From NCBI GenBank assembly GCA_949987705.1, contig OX465282.1, positions 127,430,310-127,494,309 on the forward strand: a DNA stretch of 64,000 nt. Direction: 5' to 3'. Shown here in pieces: positions 1 to 15,100 of the stretch. Under the pieces are notes generated by a model. That model made no database searches and was not told the origin of the DNA. It saw only the letters and a program-made list of their open reading frames with translations. This DNA comes from Thereva unica (taxonomy: Eukaryota > Arthropoda > Insecta > Diptera > Therevidae). A program made the position numbers and the translations under genes. Numbering within the stretch: position 1 is the stretch's first letter; every line of letters starts with the position of its first letter.

Positions 1-114
1 GCTCAAGCTAAGCCAGAACCAAAAAATAATAAAACACATATAGTCAAATCCGATTGGTTTTGGTATACCATACAAAATGGATACGCGGACGAAATGGATT
101 ATCTATTCGGTGAT
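1..114 (+). CDS. pbl: pbl exon a: linker just after the BRCT repeats
   Basis: The frame is open from base 1 and gives 38 residues ending MDYLFGD before the donor GTAAGT at 115. The SDWFWYTIQNG stretch matches the ECT2 region that directly follows the second BRCT. The true exon start is outside the window. Confidence 0.93.
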
Positions 115-3100
115 GTAAGTAATAAAAAAAATGTTTTAATTCATAATACTAATATATTTAAATTTTGTTTATAGTACCTAGATAGTATAGCAAATACACC
201 AGGAACAGATCGTCGTGACTCATTACCAATTAGTTTCAATAAACGAAAACGGAAACGATTCTCACAACGTATACAGGCAGAAGGAACACCAATTGGATCT
301 GGAAAACGACGTTCATCTGTATCAGATGCTGGATTACTCTCTGTATCCGGAAGTTTCCTAGACTGCACAGCTAGCCCAGACAAGCACGAAAGTGGAAAAT
401 TGAAACCTGAAACTGAACCTGCTGTAGAGCAAACTCCAAAAAATAAATCTATGCGATATAACCATTTCATGGATCTATATAGCACAGAATCAAATTATGT
501 TGGAATTTTAGACACAATCCTGAATGTGAGTTTTGTTTTGACACTATATGCTCTCATATTGATTTTTATGTTTCAATTAATTTTTACAGCTTTTTAAAAT
601 ACCCCTTGAAGAAAAGGCTGAATCAGGAGATGCACTTCTGAATAAGTCCGAGGTGCGGGCGATTTTTAATAATTTTCTACCAATTCATTATGTTCATAGA
701 CAGATGCTAGAACGTCTGAGGTAACACACAAAATTCAATAATTACCACCAAAAACTTATTTTCATCATATTCATTTCTCATTTCAAAACAAAAAACCAGA
801 GAACTTCAAACAAAATGGCAAGAGGATTGCTTAATCGGACAAATAATTCTTCAGCATAGAGATGATCTGATTAAAGCTTATCCACCATATGTGAATTTCT
901 TTGAACAGATGAAAGAAACTCTAATACAATGTGATACACAAAATCCCAGATTTCATGCATTTCTAAAAATCAATCAAGCAAAACCAGAATGTGGACGACA
1001 AAGCCTTCAGGATTTAATGATTCGTCCTGTTCAACGGTTGCCTAGTATAAGCCTACTGTTAAATGGTAAGTAAATTGTTGTTGCGGTGTAACTTTTTAAT
1101 TAATACCCATTCTCTTCATTCTTCTCATCGTCTCTCTCTCTATGCTACAATTGTAGCGCACCTATTTTTGCTAGTAATACACCGACCCAATTATACAGGA
1201 TAATAGAGTATAAGTGGTTTTTATAATCGTACGTGTGTATACTCGACTCGATTTTATAAGATTTATGTGATGCGCATTTAATTTTAAGCATTCTCTTTGA
1301 AAAAGATATATGGAAATTATTGTGGTGATTTAAATTGCAACGATTACGGGCAAATTATACCACAACGCGTTGTGCTGTTATTTATTTCTGGATACGTGTT
1401 TCGTTGAAAATTATGTTTGAATCAATAAAATGCGTTTTTCTATGCTATATGATGGTATCAAAGTGTTTAATGTTCAGAAAATTGACTATCGATTAAAATT
1501 AATGCCCTGCACATATAGTTGGTTTCAGACAATTTTCAATAGAATTTATTGAGATCTTGAGATCTAGGTAGGTAGGTGAAGGGCTGCCTCCAGTGCGAGC
1601 GGAGGGCCAAATAGCAAATTTTGTTTCCAAAACTCGTGAACCTTGGTTGTGCAGTGGTTGTTTTGTCGGTTGTGACGAATGCCTAAAGCCATCCTGTGGA
1701 ATTTAGGAAGCTTAAGGCCCTCCGCACACGAGTCGACTGTTTTGCAATTCTAGTTGCATTCGCAGCTGTTATGTGACCTTGCCTGTGTACGCAAGTTGGA
1801 ATCCATATACGGGTCAACAGAAACGAGATCAATTAGATACTAGTTTTAACTAGTAGCGTGCTACTGTTCTTGCCGGTCGCAAGCGATTTCAGTTGCGTGG
1901 TTGCCCTCAAAGTTTATTCAACAAAATCTTCGTGACTAAAAATTTGTGGGCAGAGAACAACGGTAGATCAAAAATCAGTTGCTCTCATGCGTGGGCAAAG
2001 GTTTCATGTTGGTTGTAAACTGGTTGTGCGCCGTGATTATTGTGAAACCAGTTTGCAACTGGGATTACAAATCAGTCGACTCGTGTGTCGAGGGTCTGTG
2101 ATCTAATCTGCAGTCTGGAGATCTCTTAACTGCCCAGAGTGTAGTTCACAGAAAATGAACAAATGTTTCTCTCTCGTTCGTTTCCCCGCAGCTACGACAA
2201 CAGACGTTGACCGGGATGCCCAACTTGGTAGCGTGCTCTCCTAAGGGCCAATGTCCCGTGATGCTTACCATGAGTTTGATATCTCATCGGAGTCTGTTTC
2301 AGGCTCATTGTTTTTTCTTTGTTATAAGTCAGCCATGTTGCCCTAGAGATAGCGCAGATCTTCAGTGCTCTCCACTTTTTCCTGGCTAGCAGCATGTGGT
2401 AGGTAAAAATAACGTTTTCGACTCCATCTATTGGAGTGCCGACTATATCGGTATCCGAGCCCCACAGAGAGATCCCCTGTAGGCGGCTTTCTCGTTCCCC
2501 TCTATGCTACTATGACCGGGAATCCAGATAAGTCACGATGTGCTTTCTACCTAGCCTATCTTACTCAGCTCTACATCGCTCCACTAACTTCGAGCCCATC
2601 ATAACTAGAGGCTTGGCTAAAAATTCCAATACTACATCCTTGTGTACTTTCTAAGTTCATTGTTTGGCAGGCCCTCTGCTTGGAGCCGTCGGTGAATATT
2701 TGTGCATTTCCGTTTGGGGTCGGTCATAAATTACGTGATTCGATTTTTGAGATTTTTTAACTCCCCTCCCTCCTTGGTGAGATGACGTGAGATTTGGCTC
2801 GTTCGACCTCTTTATCAAATTTTGTAACACTTAAATTTTTGTATGAAGAGATCGATTGAAACAACTTACGTGCTACCACCCCAGAACTTCTATTCAGTCT
2901 TAAGTCATGATCCATCTACACTCGCATTCGCGCTTGTTCGCGGGTGTTCACGGCGTGAGTCCGTATTGTCGCGGAGGCGGTAACGGCGGCCGCCTGCGAA
3001 AGAATTTCCCATATATTTAATTTCTCCGTGTCAGCAAATATGGTGTTTCGTGGTTTTAAGGGTTTTTCCAGTCATCAATCTGTTTGTGCCTTTAAAGTTT

Positions 3101-6100
3101 TCGTTGAGGCCATGAACATTTTTCCACTTGAATTAACAACCTGCTACGCTGTGTGTCTGTAGGGAATCATAGCGTCACCTGCATGCCGCGGTCTGTCAGG
3201 GGGATACCTGAAGTCCTCAACCCTAAAATCCCGAGATCTTTAATAAAATTAACACGAGGAATACTAGGACCACGTCTCCTACTAAAAGTTATGATTTCAC
3301 ATTTACTAATATTAAGAACCAGGTTGTTAGTACACCAAGAGTAAAAGGTGTCAAGGTCTACTTGCAAAAGCTTACAATCCTCAATACTCTTTATGTGACG
3401 GTACAATTTGATGTCATCAGCGTAAATCAATATTCTACAGTGTATTAGCGAGGGAACAATGTAATCAATTAATAAGATAAAGAGAATAGAGCCAAGATGA
3501 CTTCCTTGAGGGACACCGGATGACGCTTCAATGATTACTGATTTGGAACCCCGAAAAGAACTTGGTAGGTCCAGTCAGCTAAGTAAGACTGGAACCATAC
3601 TAGAAGGGCTTGCGGAAAGCCTAGCATTCTTAATTTTATAATGGAATGGGAGAGCTTGTCAAATGCCTCACTAAAATCAGTGTAAACACAATCAGTTTGA
3701 CAACCAGAAACGAAGCCCTCGACAGCATGAGAAGTGTGCTCAAGAAGATTGGTGGTAGGAAAGAGCTGCAAGAAAACCATGTTGATTCATTGAAGCGAGC
3801 CTCTTGCAGATAGGAACGATTGCAGAATAGATAATTGATTCAAAAAGTTGCGTACTGAGTAAATTGAGTAGGTCGTTCTTTATAAAATGCAGAAGTAATT
3901 TTGTCTTAATTTGGATACAATTGTTTCCTAATTAACACGTTTAATTATTTTCAACACAATGCATAATTTTCATTTTGAACATTCCTTGGTATCTGCCTTT
4001 AATAATGTGCTTGGGTACTGACTTCAATTGCGTTAATAATATCAAGGGTATCTCTTTTTTTACTTTGGTCCATTAAGAAGTACACGAACTTTCTCTCCTA
4101 TCTTATCATAAGCAAACATTCCTAACTGACTCCCAAAAATCTAATAACTTTGGCTTGTTAACGACATGCTTTTATGGAATAATTATACTTTTGATGCCGT
4201 TATATATATGTGTATGTACATAGCAACCCCACAAATGGTAAAAATGGTAAAAGATGCTACAACTCAACGTTGACCTTGCTACAATATTACTTCGATATCA
4301 CAGAGATTCCATTTTTTCGTGTTGTCCTAACAGAGAATTTTTTTCTGTTGTGTCTGTTTTTTCTGCTATTATGGAGCAATATGATACTTGTTTATATATA
4401 GGTCAATGTGGAGAGGAGTCAATAAAATCCTAAAAGATGACAAGCTTTACTGTACAGCTTGTGGCTGGGTGCTTTAGGTAAGGCAAGGAGCAAGTAAGTA
4501 AATAACGAAGGAAGCCAAAAATTGCACAACATAAACGAGTCGTAATAAGAAATTTTTTATGGACATCAATTACTTGTATCTTGTACGAGATAAATTGAAA
4601 GGAATATACAGAAATATATAAATTGGTGTGAATTTGTTTTATGCTATAACAAATTGGATAGATAATTGGTAAAAAGGAAATAATTTTCAATTACCACAGT
4701 ATTCGATTTTGTGAATTATTTTCGATCATAAATAAGGATTAATAAGTAATTGTATGGAGTTCTTGCTCTAAGGGGATTATTGGTAAACTTGTCATATTGT
4801 AGCCACATCATTTTGGTTTCATTTCATTTAAACTAACAGTTCATCAGAACTTTAAGCTATATATCAAAGATTAGGAATAATCGGTGAAACAAAAAAATAA
4901 GAATAACACTTCAGAAAAAATTTTGGAACCTTTTATGTAGCAAAATTTCGTCAATCCCATAAACAGACAATTTTGTGAAAGTTAAGTGAGTTTAGGAAAA
5001 TATTGTCCCTGCAAAAGCCAAATGTAAACAGAAATGACTCATACCGTCCAACCCCTCGAGCTGAATGAGAGATCGAATTTAATTTGAGTAAAGATAATAC
5101 AATGACCCCAAAGGAACGCAAACAGACTAGATATCCGCATATAATCTTTAAAAGGAGATGAAATTCGATCTAAGAAGGATATCTAAATCCATAAAGTAGA
5201 AATGGACGGACGGTGTACGAAAGTTTGCTGTTTATATTTGCAATGGATTTTGTGGAAACCATGAACTCAAAAAAAAGGAAGCATTTTCTATAGATATTCC
5301 GAAAATTTCGAAAATTTAAATACGAAAAGATATCTTATGTCTATAAGGATCATATTACAACTAAGTAACAATACATGAGATGGATAAAAGACCGGTGGAT
5401 TATATTGATAATGCTTTGAGGTGAAGCTCTTAAGGATAAGGAACTAACGTGTTGTAGGTTGTCCATTGTACTTTCTTTGGTTGTTTGTTGTCTTCGCCCA
5501 TATTTTGTTTAATAAAAAAGCAGCTTGAATTACGACATATTATACAAAATGTTTTTGTTATTACTATTCCCGTTAAAGTAATCTTGATTCTGATGATATG
5601 TCATTTCCGAAATTTAATTTTAAAACGCGGGCCGCAGCTATTTCGCTTGATGATGAAGCCGATCTTTCGTATTCCTCCAATTTCTTGAAGATTCTGCCAT
5701 AGATATCCAGCTTGATAGTCCATTGTAGGGTCCTTTTAGATTCGTCCCCAAGTTCTGCCAATCTCATGAAGGATTTTTCGGCGAAATGTTGTACGAGGCT
5801 TACCTGGTTGTCTGCTGCTGTACGGGTTGCGGGTTAAAGCTTGTTGAAGATTTTTTTTTGCTTGTTATTTGCACTGGGTGCACTGACTATGATCTACAAA
5901 TCCTACATTCCACCCCGCCGCGAATACATCTCGAATATCTGGGATAGCGCCCCAAAAACCACCTTGGCTTGTCTGGACAAAGTGCAAAACCGCGCCACCA
6001 AACTCATTGGCGATAGCATCCTTTGCTCCACTATCGACTTATTAAGCTATCGTAGGTAAGTAGCAGCCCTCAGCAAGTTTTATCGCTATTACCATGATCG

Positions 6101-9100
6101 TAGATTGTTGTAGCGATTGTTCCATTGAAATTAGAAACCTCCTACTAGATATTACACCATGACTTGAACGACATAATGGACTAGTGGTATAAAGGATGAC
6201 TCCTCAGCTTGACCATGTCTCATAAAAAAAGTCTGACCCACAGCTATATTGAGCGGACTCAGCTCTCAGCATTGACCAGGATCTCCCAGCCTCTGCTAGT
6301 GCGGCCAATCAAATTCCATTTCCTTAGCCTGATTTGGTCTTCTATCCTTTCTTGGCCGTCACGGCGCCAAAGTTATTCATTTGATATTCAATCTTGCCAG
6401 CGGATTTTTAGGATACGAGTTGAACAGCCGCAATTTGGTGTTAGTTGAGATCTCCGTTGATCTCCCATATGCAGAACAGTCATGCATATGCGCTTCGTGC
6501 AAACAGCAAACAGATATCATTCGCGTATATGAGATCCTTAAGGCGGTCTAGCAAACCTCATTATAGGCCGCCTGTTCTACTATCCAGAGCGTTCAAGTTG
6601 GTGATGTCTTTCTGGGTCGCCTGTAGAGTTTACGTTATTTTTTAGGGCCCTCCTGCGTTCTATTTTTTGCCGAGATCCAGTGTTGCTGGTTTCTTTTGAC
6701 GCCTTTTAATGCTCTCCCGCAGAAGGCTACATTAAACCGTCTACGCTTTATAGCATCGCGTTGGAAGTTTCTGATTGCGGCGATTTTGAGGCGAATAGTT
6801 GCTACTACCAATTCAGTCGCATAAAGAACTCTTCTTTGATGGCATCTTCTACGTTTGCAGCCAGAGCTATAAATTCCAGTAGGACCAAGTCCAAATTAAC
6901 TTGGCGATACCAATGTGCTCTTGATGGGCTGGTTATTCTCAATCAAGTAACCCCAATGTGAGTACTGTGCCATCAGCTCTTCACACTTCAACTCCAATAA
7001 GGAATAAATGTCTGTCGAATACAAAATCAATCAAAAAATATTATTGAACTCCGCCTCGTGGGCACCCTTTGCTCTTAAAAACATTACTCGTATCAAGTAT
7101 CTAAGGGTAAAGGCTTTGTATGTCTATTTCTATTTTCTATTATTAAATTGCTTTTTTTAAACCCTAATTAACTAGTTCAAATAGAAAGTTTAAGTAAACA
7201 AAACACTTTTAACTTGAAACAAAACAAAACATTCCTGAAACAACTGGAAAATATCTAGGACAAATAATGTTATAATATAAAATTTCATATATCGCTTCCC
7301 TCTTAAACCATATGATTACAATCAACCTAAAGCCTAGCATAAGCCTAATTTCATTTCTTTGCATATAATACGCCTATCTCGACCCCACCCAGATTTTACC
7401 ATAAAAGCTACAGGGCGATGTTATCACTCCATTACACACAAATTGTATTAATTTGATATCATATAATCTCAATGCATATAAATATGCCCGCAATAGCTTA
7501 AACCTTAAATTGCTACACAATAATTCCTCCTTCCTTTACGCAAAAGCTAAACCATTTTGCCACCCTTGCGGCCTAAATAAAGCCATAATCAACCCCAACG
7601 ATGAAACGCTAACATAAGAACCCCCTCCGACATTTTAGCAATCTCTGTTGTTATCACAAAAAGATCTCTTGCCCTCCTCTTACCATTTGAATCCAAGTTT
7701 CCCATTATAATTAATATACGAATATATGTATATATAAAGATTTTTTTTTCTTATTTTCAGATATTCTCAAGCATACGAACAAAAACAATCCTGACCATAA
7801 GAAACTAGAGGAGGCCCTTAAGGCTATTAAAGAGGTAATGGCCCATATAAATGAGGACAAACGAAAGACAGAGGGTCAGTTGGCAATGTTTGATATTTTT
7901 AACGATATCGAAGGCTGTCCAGTAAGTATAGTACTCAAAATATGATCATTTTTTATTTATTATGCAACAAAATTTTTATACGTACATTTTATCCAAAAAA
8001 AAAAGTACTAGCCTGGAAAAAAGTTTATATCTCGCAATCTTCTTACAGAATGTTGTTGTTGTTTTTACATATAGAGTCCCTATATTGACTTTCGCTCTGT
8101 GTTGAACGACGCTCGGCGCCCATAAAATGTTAGTCCTCTTCCGTTTCATTTGATTGCGTACGCATTAAATTGCATTTTCCGCTCAATATCGTACCGTGCA
8201 GGCTTTTGTATGCAATTAAATTTATAGATTTTTCCACCGATTTCCCACCCAGTACCATCGGGAGAGCATTTAGGACCACTAGGAAATTATTCAGATATAA
8301 ATTTTAATGATTGTTAATTTGAGAGTTTTTAAGCCTGGCAAAAAAAAACAGTCGTTAAAGAGCTCGGTCCTTTTTTATTTCGATAAATTATTTCATAAAT
8401 TCGTGGCAATTGTTATTATTATTATCGCCTGTAAAAAAACACCCGACTACAGACCAAAATTGCACCAAAAAATACATAAATAACAATGGTCAACACAGAA
8501 AAATTTTCCAGACTGATTACAAAAACAACACTATTTTTTATCTAGAGAGTTTTATTCACAACGCGTGAAGTGTATAGGTGTCTCAAAGAGCTTGTCTCTA
8601 ATAAATCCACTGGCCCCGACAATATTCCCCTTATGGATCTTAAAAAATGTGCCTCACCTTTGGTTAAATCTCTGCGCAAACTTTTCGCCTTATCCTACTT
8701 CTCCGGAGTCTATCCCGACAACTGGGAACTGACCCATGTTCAGCCTATACCATAAAAGGTGACGCTAGTGACCCCGCTAACTACCGACCAATAGCAATTA
8801 CATCTATTCTCTCTAAAGTCATGGAGACAATAATAAACAAGAGGCTTCTGAGATATCTTTAACGCCACAAAATATTAAATGACAAACAGTACGGCTTTAG
8901 ACCAAAAACTCTACTGGCGACGTCCTTGTTTGTCTAAGAGAGCACATCAACCAAAGTATACACTGATTTGATGAATCTGGCCTGGTTGCTCTAGATATCT
9001 CCAAGGCTTTTGACAGAGTGTGGTACCCCGCTCCAAGCTATTGGTAATGACTTCGTTCTAAAGAGCTGGATTAAGAGCTTCCTTTCTGGTCGTTCAATCA

Positions 9101-12100
9101 AGGTAGTATTGGATGGCGTGGAATCTGACCCCCACACCATCTTTGCAGGTGTTCCCCAGGGCTCTATTCTATTACCAGCTCTCTTCCTAATTTTTATAAA
9201 TGACCTGCTCTCAATCCACAGCTTTGCCGACGACAGTACACTACGTTACTCCTATGGCTGCGATACTGTAGGTCAAGCACGCACCAGACCTTGTCTGCAT
9301 TATCGCAAACTCATGTCCATTTCAATCAACAGGGACATCGAACGAATTCTTGACTGGGTACCGTGCCGTACCGAGTACCGTGTCGAATTTAATTCAGTAA
9401 AAACGAAATACTGTTTCATCTCCAATAAAACCTGCACCGACCCTCCTTCTATTTCAGTGGGCAATAAAAACCTAACAGCAGAACCGTCTTTAAACATCCT
9501 AGGCATAGCACTAGCCGAAGATCTGCGCTGAAATAACCACATATTCCAAATTGCTAAACAAGCATCAGAGTGCCTGGGATTCCTTAAAAGATGCAAATTC
9601 CTCCTTCAGCCGTCGGCCAGGGCTACAATCTACATGTCCTACATTCGTCCCCGCCTCGAATACAACTCGTATATTTGGGCTGGGGCCCCGAGAACCACCG
9701 TAGCCTGGCTAGACAAGGTGCAAAGGCGCGCTCTCAAACTTATTGGCGATAGCGCCATTTGCTCTTCAATTGACCCATTAAGCCACCGTAGGAATGTAGC
9801 AGCTCTTGCAAAGTTTTATCGTTTTTACCACAACGACTGGTCCACTGAAACAAGTAACCTCACGCCTCCACGACTTTTCAACATAACCCAAAAATCTAAG
9901 TAACGAGCGTATGATTGTGGTGCTATGACGCATGCGGCTATACAGAAAAGGTTGAAAGTAGACCGACATTTGCGTCAAGTCGCATTTGAATACACACACT
10001 TTCACTTTCTTACTTCTCCACTTGTCTGATCCCAAATGCAACGCATGTACGCTTCGAAATGTCACCAGTTTCAGTTGTGTGGTTGCATTTGTACGTGTCA
10101 AAGTTTATTCAAGAAAATCTTCGTGAGCACAGAATACCGATTGATCAAAAATCAGTTGTGCTTGTGTGCGGACAAAGGTTTCATTTTGGTTGCAAACTGG
10201 CTGTGAGCATGATAATGCTAAAATCAGTTTGAAACTGGGGTTGCAAAACAGTCGACGCATGTGCGTAGGGCCTCAATGTTTATGGAATTGTCATTTCCCC
10301 ATATTCTTGTTTTAGTCCCTTATTTTTTGGCGATAACTCTCCACGGATTCTCTTCTCTAACACGAGAGAAATTGCAATAAAAGAAAAAGCGGCGCATTGA
10401 GTGAGCGAGTCGAACAATTTTGACCGAATATTCGGCCAAATATTCATATTCGGTCGAAGCCATATTCGGCGTATCTCTAGATATTAACAGCACACAAACT
10501 GTCTGGCTCGTTCAAACAACGTCTCCTCTTCGTAGCTATTGTATTAATTACTGCCTAAGGCCGATATAGAAATGTGAACCTATAATTAGATAAAAATAAG
10601 AATGACCAATGGACTTACCACACCAAAATACATTAAATTTGATATAAACATTTTAGGAAAATTTTATGAAATTGACAATTTGTTGACCAGTGTAATTATT
10701 CCAATATAATTTTATTTTCATTGCAGGCCCATCTCGTATCATCACACCGTAGCTTTATATCAAAGTGTGAAGTCACCGAACTTTCAGATAGTCTGAGTGG
10801 TCGTGGAGACTCGCTAATGCTATATTTATTTTCTGATACTATAGAAGTATGTAAAAAGCGATCAAGGGGCTTCAATAGTGCCAAATCGCCAAGCACAACA
10901 AAGTCTTTTAAGCATATCAAGCTGATGCCATTAAGCACAATCAGATTCGTTATTGATATATGTGATAGTCCCCGAGCGTTTGCCCTCAATTGTCGCCATA
11001 ATCAAGATAACAAGGATAAATTTTATTCGTTCGTCATAAGCGATGAGGAAATCGACAAAGTGATTTATCTCCGAAGTTTATGCAAGCAAATGGCTGAAAA
11101 TGCCTGCAGAACGGATACGGTAAGTTTCGTATTATCAAATTTATATACATACATATATTCTCTACATTTTCTTTCACAAAAAAAAAATGAAGTCAAGATT
11201 AATGTCGATATTTTTCCTTTTTTCAATTTATACAGGAGAAGCCCTTATTGTCAATGACATCTCAGGAATTGGATGTTGATATCAGTGACGTTAACCTGAG
11301 TACCTTATCAAAGGCATTTAAATTTGCTACAAGAACTAGATTAAAGGTCAGTAATCAGATTGTATCTTTCATTGTTTTCAAGCTTAACTTTAAGATTAAT
11401 ATATTACTTTATCACCATCACGTTTTAATTCCCTTAATCCTACGAGACGTAGAGTTAAATTCAGTATTACAGACTTACAAACGTTCGTACACACGTACTT
11501 GCCACCCCATTACTGATTTATGAGTTTTTGGGAAAAGCTTGAAACTCTTTCGAGTAAGAAACGAACTTAATTTACTAGCAACGACCACCAGTTTTATAGT
11601 AAATTATTGGTTGGTACCATAAGACACGAAATCTTGTGCTCATTCAACACTTGAGAAAGCTGCAGCACTCTGGAAAGAAATTAATTCACAGTGGAAGTGG
11701 CCCTGGGGATTGAACCTAGGACCTTATGTCCTTGAATTTTCATTATGCTACATACTTATAAACTAGTTGGTTAATGGTTTAAAGGAAATGAGTGCGATTT
11801 TAGGAAAGTTTTGTTCATTGTCCTTTTAATATTTTTTTATAAGCTCACAAAGGATAATTAGAAATGAAAGTCTTTAACCTAATTACAAAAAAATTATGAA
11901 CGGACGATTACACGATCTATATTTTAGTACTCTTATATTAAACACATTTTTTTATACTTTTAGATTTTCGATTTCACTACACATAATACTCGTTTTCATA
12001 CTTTTGTATCTAATTTAAAAAGTAAATTCATAAAACATAAATGGGAAACGCGATCTGTTTACGGTGCCAAGCCATATCATTTGTGGTATCACAAGTGTTT

Positions 12101-15100
12101 TTTCAATGGATGGAAATGTTAATTTTTTGCATCAGGTAACATACTGATGCAGGAGTGCAATTTGATACATTATTATATGGTGGGATCTCGTATGTGTTGT
12201 GTTCAATTGTTGCTAATTTTCATGTTTTTTCTTGTTATTTGTATTATGGAACTGGAAGGGGGTTTTAAAATTAATTTATATGTATGTGGGTGAAGTTTAT
12301 TGTGTAAGTTTAATTCGTCTCGTTAATACAGGGGAAACATTCTTTCTGAAAAAATTTTAGTGTAAGAGATCCAAAATAGTTGCGGTTTTTTAATTTTTAA
12401 GTATTTATTGGTTCTTGCTTTTAAGTTGGAAATCAGCTAAATTTGTAATTTTTCTTTGAACGGATTCACGTTGTACCTAAACAAAAAATAAACTCAAGAA
12501 AACACAAAAACCATGTTGCAGTTAAGAAGAGCCTGGTACGGAAAATGCTTTGCATAGATCCGTTATAATAATTTTTATACATATTAAATATTTATTACGC
12601 TCTTGAAGTCATATTTAGTCCACTTATAGACATGGATGTATGCATCCAGATGCATAGAGGCGAATCAAAATTAAAAAAGAAGTGCTCTATGCCTCCGTGG
12701 TGAATTTATAACTTCCAATTTCATCTTGGGTTAAAATAGCTTGCACTCTCAAAAATAAGAAATACTTTGTTTTTTTTTTGGCAATTCAAGAAAAACTGTC
12801 GAACATGGAAACATAATATCTTGCAGCTACATAAAAGGTCTTATGTTCTAATGCAAAGCATGCCCCCTCCTGAATTTTCAGTATGCTTTGAGAAATCTGA
12901 ACTGCATCTGAATGCTTACTTTTCCTTCTTTTGATGCTAAAATACACAAGAACGCAATGACGCTACAACCCAAATCAACCCTTGGCCTCCTATACAGCAT
13001 TTTCCCAAGTTTGACGGTCCCTTGTAGAATGTCCCCAGTTCCGATTGCTGAGATTATCCATCTCCTTCTGGGTCTGCCTATTCGGCATGTCTTACAAAAT
13101 TTGAGACTCCTAATTCCTATAAGATCATGTACAATCACTCTCTAATTATAGAGTCATATATCTGTTGAAAGTCGAAAAATATCTGTCATATATCTACATT
13201 CCTTTCCTAGGTTTTCTTCAGAATTTCCGTCCGTCTTATCCGAGGCATATTTTGAAAATTCATAACGTAGATTTTTACGGCAGAATGCGTTCAGTCTGCC
13301 GTCCGACCCATAACCTAGTGGTGTTTCATTAGTTTTGAGGTGCGAAACATTCGCCTTTTACTCTCTTCTATGTGTTACTCTTATATAAACAAGAGTATGC
13401 AGAGGTCACCCGATGTAAAGTTAACATCTTCGCGGATTAGGAGGTACGATTCCGCATTAGATCTTAGATCGCAAATGGCGTTATTGAAGACTTATCTCTT
13501 TGGTCTACCGGCACCAACAAAGGTCCCTGAGATCGTTACCTACCATATGATCGCCGTATATAATCTCATTTTGGAAAGCCAGGCATCCGAAAATGGAATA
13601 ATCTGCTTCAGGTTTGGCCTCCTGCTCAAAGTACCATTGTCAACGGAGCAGTGAAGTGTGTTGAAAGTGTTTGAGAACGGTGATAGATGCAGATATGGTA
13701 TGGGGTTTAAATTTGACGTCCCCCAATACTATGTTGATTCAATGGCCAGAAAGGATACTATATTGATTGGATGGCCAGAATCAATACCAACAACTTAGAG
13801 TTTCGTTAACAGATCAGGTTGCCATACTCGGTCAAAAGCCTTGAAAATACCTAGACCATCCAAATAGGGCTCATTGAAGCGATTTATACTTTTATTAAGG
13901 TGTGTTGTAAAGAAATTGAAAAAGAAGAACGGATACTTTTTTTAATAAATGAGTAGATGGACATATGGGCAATTTGATAATATGACCACTTGACGAATTG
14001 TGTACGCTTTAAGATAAGTTACAGTGGGAGTCCCAAGATTGTGTTCACTTAATACTTACTATTTCTGATGTGTAATGCTCCTGAAATATTTTTAAGCAAT
14101 AGAAAGCCTTATACTCAAGTATTTTATAATTTATTATAATGTATTCAAAAAAATTAAAACATTCATGTATGATTCATGGAAAGAGAAGAAATTTCCCGAA
14201 AAATGCAGTTAAAACTATACACACACAAAATAAGCAATTGTTCTTCTACCTACAGATAAGAAATGCAAGTATCTGTATTTTGTGGCCAAAACTTCCCATA
14301 GATGTTCTATGGTATTAACGTTTGGAGATTGCGGAGGTTAATCAAGAAGCCATGTTCAGTAGTTATTCTCTCTTAGCTTGATTTGGGTCGTTATCTTGTT
14401 GGAACGTCCAATGATATATGAGACTTGTTTTTTTAAAACATTCAGATTCAATTCTTTTCTTTATATATTTAGTGAAAACGAGATTTCTGACCGTTAAACA
14501 TGTTTCACACAGCTTGCTTTGGTTGATCTTCAGGCTTTATCAAGCTCAACTTGATCTCGCGCATTTCCCCAAAATGTTTGGAAAAGCGGTAGAATGAGCG
14601 ATGTTAAGGCTTTTGTTAGCAGAAATACATGGGCCCCAGTGCTGAAAGGCGTAATTCGACAAAAACAACGCAGACGACTCGGCTTTCAGCACAGGGGCTA
14701 TGAGCTCTTTCTGGTTACCCCTGCCATGCAGCTCGTTTACATACTCTTCGTTTTGTTGATGCACTTACAAGTACTTTATCCGTTTCACGTTTTTGAATAA
14801 TCTCTTTCGCTATTTGGACAGAGCTGGATCATTTTTGACTGCATTTTCCAGACGATTTTCCTTATTTTGTTTATCTTACGTTAATTTAGTTGTGTGGAAC
14901 TTATAATATACTACTAAATAACAAAATAAATTCTACGGCCATCGTATCCCCCTTAAAAAGCTAAGCGGCCGCTATTCGCCCGCTATAAGCCCATTTTTCA
15001 TTTTTACTCGGGTAAACAGATATGTTTATAAAATTTTCACTGTCAAAATTTCCTTAAAATATTTCTGTTTTGAATTGTCTAAATTAAGTGAACACAAAAT

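Larger units (their letters stand above)
1066..7760 (+). other. pbl intron 4, 6.7 kb, invaded by transposon relics
   Basis: Donor GGTAAGT at 1065-1071; acceptor TTATTTTCAG after a long T tract at 7741-7760. It contains a MITE near 1.7-2.1 kb and non-LTR fragments near 3.2-3.8, 5.8-6.2 and 6.2-7.0 kb. I see no alternative exon. Confidence 0.85.
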